From Marisediminicola senii (GTDB lineage Bacteria > Actinomycetota > Actinomycetes > Actinomycetales > Microbacteriaceae), in NCBI RefSeq assembly GCF_011057645.1, contig NZ_JAALGE010000002.1:148790-212789 (forward strand): a stretch of DNA of 64,000 nt. Reading direction: 5' to 3'. Below the pieces are notes generated by a model. The model made no database searches. It saw only the letters and a program-made list of their open reading frames with translations, and was not told where the DNA came from. Positions 62,271-64,000 of this stretch are shown in pieces. Position numbers and translations under genes: made by a program. Position 1 is the first letter of the stretch; the number at the start of each line of letters is the position of its first letter.

Positions 62271-62282
62271 GCCACTACGCTA
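62271..62282 (-). promoter_or_regulatory. -10 hexamer of a leaderless GTG start (prenyltransferase)
   Basis: TAGCGT on the minus strand, six bases, GTG at 62270. Confidence 0.55.
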
Positions 62283-62348
62283 ACCCACCTGCGCGAACGC
62301 TCGGCGTCAGGGCGCGGCCGGCGCGGAATACCGGCCCGGCGAGCGGAA

Positions 62349-62360
62349 TACACTGGGCGG
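62349..62360 (+). promoter_or_regulatory. -10 hexamer of a leaderless start (hemolysin III gene)
   Basis: TACACT, six bases, ATG at 62361. It is divergent from the prenyltransferase promoter. Confidence 0.55.
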
Positions 62361-63095
62361 ATGACACGGCGCCCTGACGAAGTCGACGTGGATGACGAGC
62401 CCGGCTCCGACATCCCGAATATTCCTCTTCTCGACGATGCCATCGACCTGGCCGATCGCAAGCCGACCTGGCGGGGGTGGATCCACGCGGGCACCTTCCC
62501 GCTCGCCATCGTGCTCGGCATCGTGCTGATCACCGCGGCCGAGGGGTCGGCGGCCAAGATCAGCTCAGCGGTTTTCGTCGCGTCGTCGATGCTGCTGTTC
62601 GGCATCTCGGCGCTCTACCATCGCTTCGACTGGAGCGAGCGCACGCGCCTGTTGCTCAAGCGCATGGACCACGCCAACATCTTCCTGCTGATCGCGGGGT
62701 CGTACACGCCCATCACGGTGCTAGCCCTGCCGGAGCCCAAGTCGACGCTGTTGCTCTGGCTGGTCTGGGGTGGCGCCGGCCTCGGCATCCTATTCCGCAT
62801 CTTCTGGATCGGGGCGCCACGCTGGCTGTACGTTCCGCTGTACCTGCTGCTCGGCTACGCCGCCCTGGCGTTCATCGTCGACTTCTACGCCGCGAACGCG
62901 ACGATGATGACGCTCATCCTGGTGGGCGGGCTCTGCTACACCGTGGGTGCCGTCGTCTACGCGCTCAAGCGGCCGAACCCGGTCCCCGGCACGTTCGGGT
63001 TCCACGAAATCTTCCACACGCTGACGCTCGCCGCGTTCCTGTGCCACTGGACCGGCATCTTTCTGGTCGCGACCGACCCGCCGGTGTTCGGCTAG
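62361..63095 (+). CDS. Hemolysin III family (PAQR-like) membrane protein
   Basis: A 244-residue seven-TM protein. SALYHRFDWSERTRLLLKR, MDHANIFLLIAGSYTPI and FGFHEIFHTLTLAAFLCHW carry the conserved His and Asp of the HlyIII/PAQR family. A 35-residue acidic N-terminus precedes TM1. Despite the name, a membrane hydrolase-like role is more likely than haemolysis. Start ATG at 62361. Confidence 0.93.
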   Translation: MTRRPDEVDVDDEPGSDIPNIPLLDDAIDLADRKPTWRGWIHAGTFPLAIVLGIVLITAAEGSAAKISSAVFVASSMLLFGISALYHRFDWSERTRLLLKRMDHANIFLLIAGSYTPITVLALPEPKSTLLLWLVWGGAGLGILFRIFWIGAPRWLYVPLYLLLGYAALAFIVDFYAANATMMTLILVGGLCYTVGAVVYALKRPNPVPGTFGFHEIFHTLTLAAFLCHWTGIFLVATDPPVFG

Positions 63096-63125
63096 CCGAA
63101 CAGGGCGCCGAACAGCTCGCGGGAG

Positions 63126-63392
63126 CTACTCCGGCTGGTCGCGGCGCAGCGCACGCTCGGCCTCGGCCACCGCGGCGGCCTCGGCCTCCTCGGCATCGAG
63201 CTGTTCCTTGATCTCGCCGCGGTAGCGGGTTCGACGCACGCGCCGCGTCATGTCGAGCACGAGCAACACGGCGACGGCCGCGACGAGAAAGATTGCGATG
63301 AAACCGAGCACGCCGGGGGTAACGGTGTTGGGGTCGAACTCCTCGGTCTCGAACCGGGCGCCGATGGTCGTCACGAATGCTGCCGCGGTCAT
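63126..63392 (-). CDS. Small single-TM protein co-transcribed with mca
   Basis: An 88-residue protein. The N-terminus carries FVTTIGARFETEEFDPNTV, one TM helix follows (GVLGFIAIFLVAAVAVLLVL), and an acidic-basic coiled tail (EIKEQLDAEEAEAAAVAEAE) ends it. The ATG at 63392 overlaps the mca stop (ATGA). Such a small gene next to mca is common in actinobacteria. The function is unknown. Confidence 0.75.
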   Translation of the reverse strand: MTAAAFVTTIGARFETEEFDPNTVTPGVLGFIAIFLVAAVAVLLVLDMTRRVRRTRYRGEIKEQLDAEEAEAAAVAEAERALRRDQPE

Positions 63393-64000
63393 GATGCCAC
63401 CCTCTGTTCGGTACTGCGGGATGCGCTCCCGAGGTCGCCGTCACCGGCTCCGTCGTCGTCGATGCCCGCGAAGAAGTCGCTCTCGGGAAGCGAGGTCTCC
63501 ACGTGGGAGACGGCGAGTTCGTAGTCTTCGTACGGCCACACCTCGCGCTGCAGGTCGTTCGGCCAGAAGAAGAACCGGCTGTCGGGCGGGACCTGGCTGG
63601 CGTGCGAGCGCAGGGCCGCGTCACGCGTGTCGAAGAACTCACCGCACGGGATGTGCGTCGTCGCGGTCAGGGGGCGCTCGGCCAGCCGCTCCCCCATGCG
63701 CTCCTTGAGCTCGGCCATGTTCGTGGTGCGCTCCGAGCCCGGCTCTGTCTCGACCAGGCGGTCGTACACCGCGTCGAGTCGGGCGGAGTTGAAGATGCGG
63801 TCGTAGTAGACCTTGGAGACCGTCCAGGCGGGGCCGGCCTCGGGGTACCGTGCGGCGTCGGCCGCCGCCTCGATGGCGTACATCGCGATCGCGTGGGTGC
63901 GGATGTGGTCGGGGTGCGGGTACCCGCCGGTCTCGTCGTAGGTGTGCACGACCTGCGGACGAAATTCACGGATGATGCGCACGAGCGGTGCCGCGGAGGA
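63389..64000 (-). CDS. mca: Mycothiol S-conjugate amidase, 3' part only
   Basis: The last 204 codons or so of a LmbE-type zinc amidase that cleaves mycothiol conjugates, releasing mercapturic acids for export. YDETGGYPHPDHIRTH carries zinc ligands, and the C-terminal part (DSRFFFWPNDLQREVWPYED, then YELAVSHVE) is specific to Mca rather than MshB. The 5' part and start lie beyond base 64000. It implies a mycothiol-making actinobacterium. Confidence 0.93.
   Translation of the reverse strand, partial: SSAAPLVRIIREFRPQVVHTYDETGGYPHPDHIRTHAIAMYAIEAAADAARYPEAGPAWTVSKVYYDRIFNSARLDAVYDRLVETEPGSERTTNMAELKERMGERLAERPLTATTHIPCGEFFDTRDAALRSHASQVPPDSRFFFWPNDLQREVWPYEDYELAVSHVETSLPESDFFAGIDDDGAGDGDLGSASRSTEQRVAS

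Overview
High-GC actinobacterial chromosome, most likely family Microbacteriaceae. The evidence is the long GC-rich reading frames, a DUF6264-type protein, mycothiol S-conjugate amidase (Mca), an IdeR/DtxR iron box, a glycine riboswitch of actinobacterial form, many GTG starts, and many genes that appear to be leaderless. I see no phage, transposase, integrase, CRISPR array, rRNA or tRNA. The content is mostly core metabolism plus small accessory blocks.

Layout. 1-1055: 5' part of typA (runs off the left edge). 1333-6773: oligopeptide ABC importer operon on the minus strand (binding lipoprotein, strong intergenic hairpin, two permeases, fused double ATPase). 7039-9927: CPBP protease, then a DUF485/acetate-type symporter pair. 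10045-14785: gcvTHP glycine cleavage operon led by a promoter and a single-aptamer glycine riboswitch. 14839-19089: a ribbon-helix-helix regulator, a DUF4097 protein, a DrrAB-like ABC exporter and an SGNH-like protein, with a phased operator array in front. 19104-23972: small stress and repair genes (CMD protein, DoxX-like protein, HhH-GPD glycosylase, alpha/beta hydrolase, TerC, GNAT). 24044-28883: a three-gene unit of DUF2975 protein, small XRE regulator and a 1331-residue zinc-ribbon polytopic membrane protein. 28928-33071: iron-siderophore importer under an IdeR box. 33176-39383: regulators and small unknowns (PucR-like, DUF1801, a DUF1905-like remnant, DUF2200, pRiA4b ORF3-like, SDR/PadR pair). 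39444-43350: a scrambled region around ychF that holds a hydrolase-like gene, an NCS2 uracil permease, an interrupted small gene and three copies of the ychF 3' end. 43413-49334: exonuclease, mmsA, rmuC, glpX and a dehydrogenase. 49318-52794: OtnK-type kinase with a FadR-type regulator, then class II aldolase. 52915-58970: DUF6264, ispH, xseA-xseB-DUF4245-carbonic anhydrase-fumC. 59050-64000: membrane protein, PhoH/PIN protein, cis-prenyltransferase, hemolysin III, and a small membrane protein with the 3' end of mca.

Themes that cross gene boundaries. (1) Fifteen starts sit exactly six bases (one seven) after a TANNNT-like -10 hexamer, which indicates leaderless mRNA and settles several GTG starts; in two regulators (19028 and 38222) the operator lies inside that promoter. 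(2) Gene ends have been duplicated: the gcvP stop region occurs three times in tandem, the fumC end twice, and the ychF end three times over 2.2 kb. (3) Operons are tightly packed with ATGA, GTGA or TGATG overlaps.

The least understood unit is the DUF2975-XRE-giant zinc-ribbon membrane protein operon, followed by the RHH-DUF4097-ABC exporter cluster.
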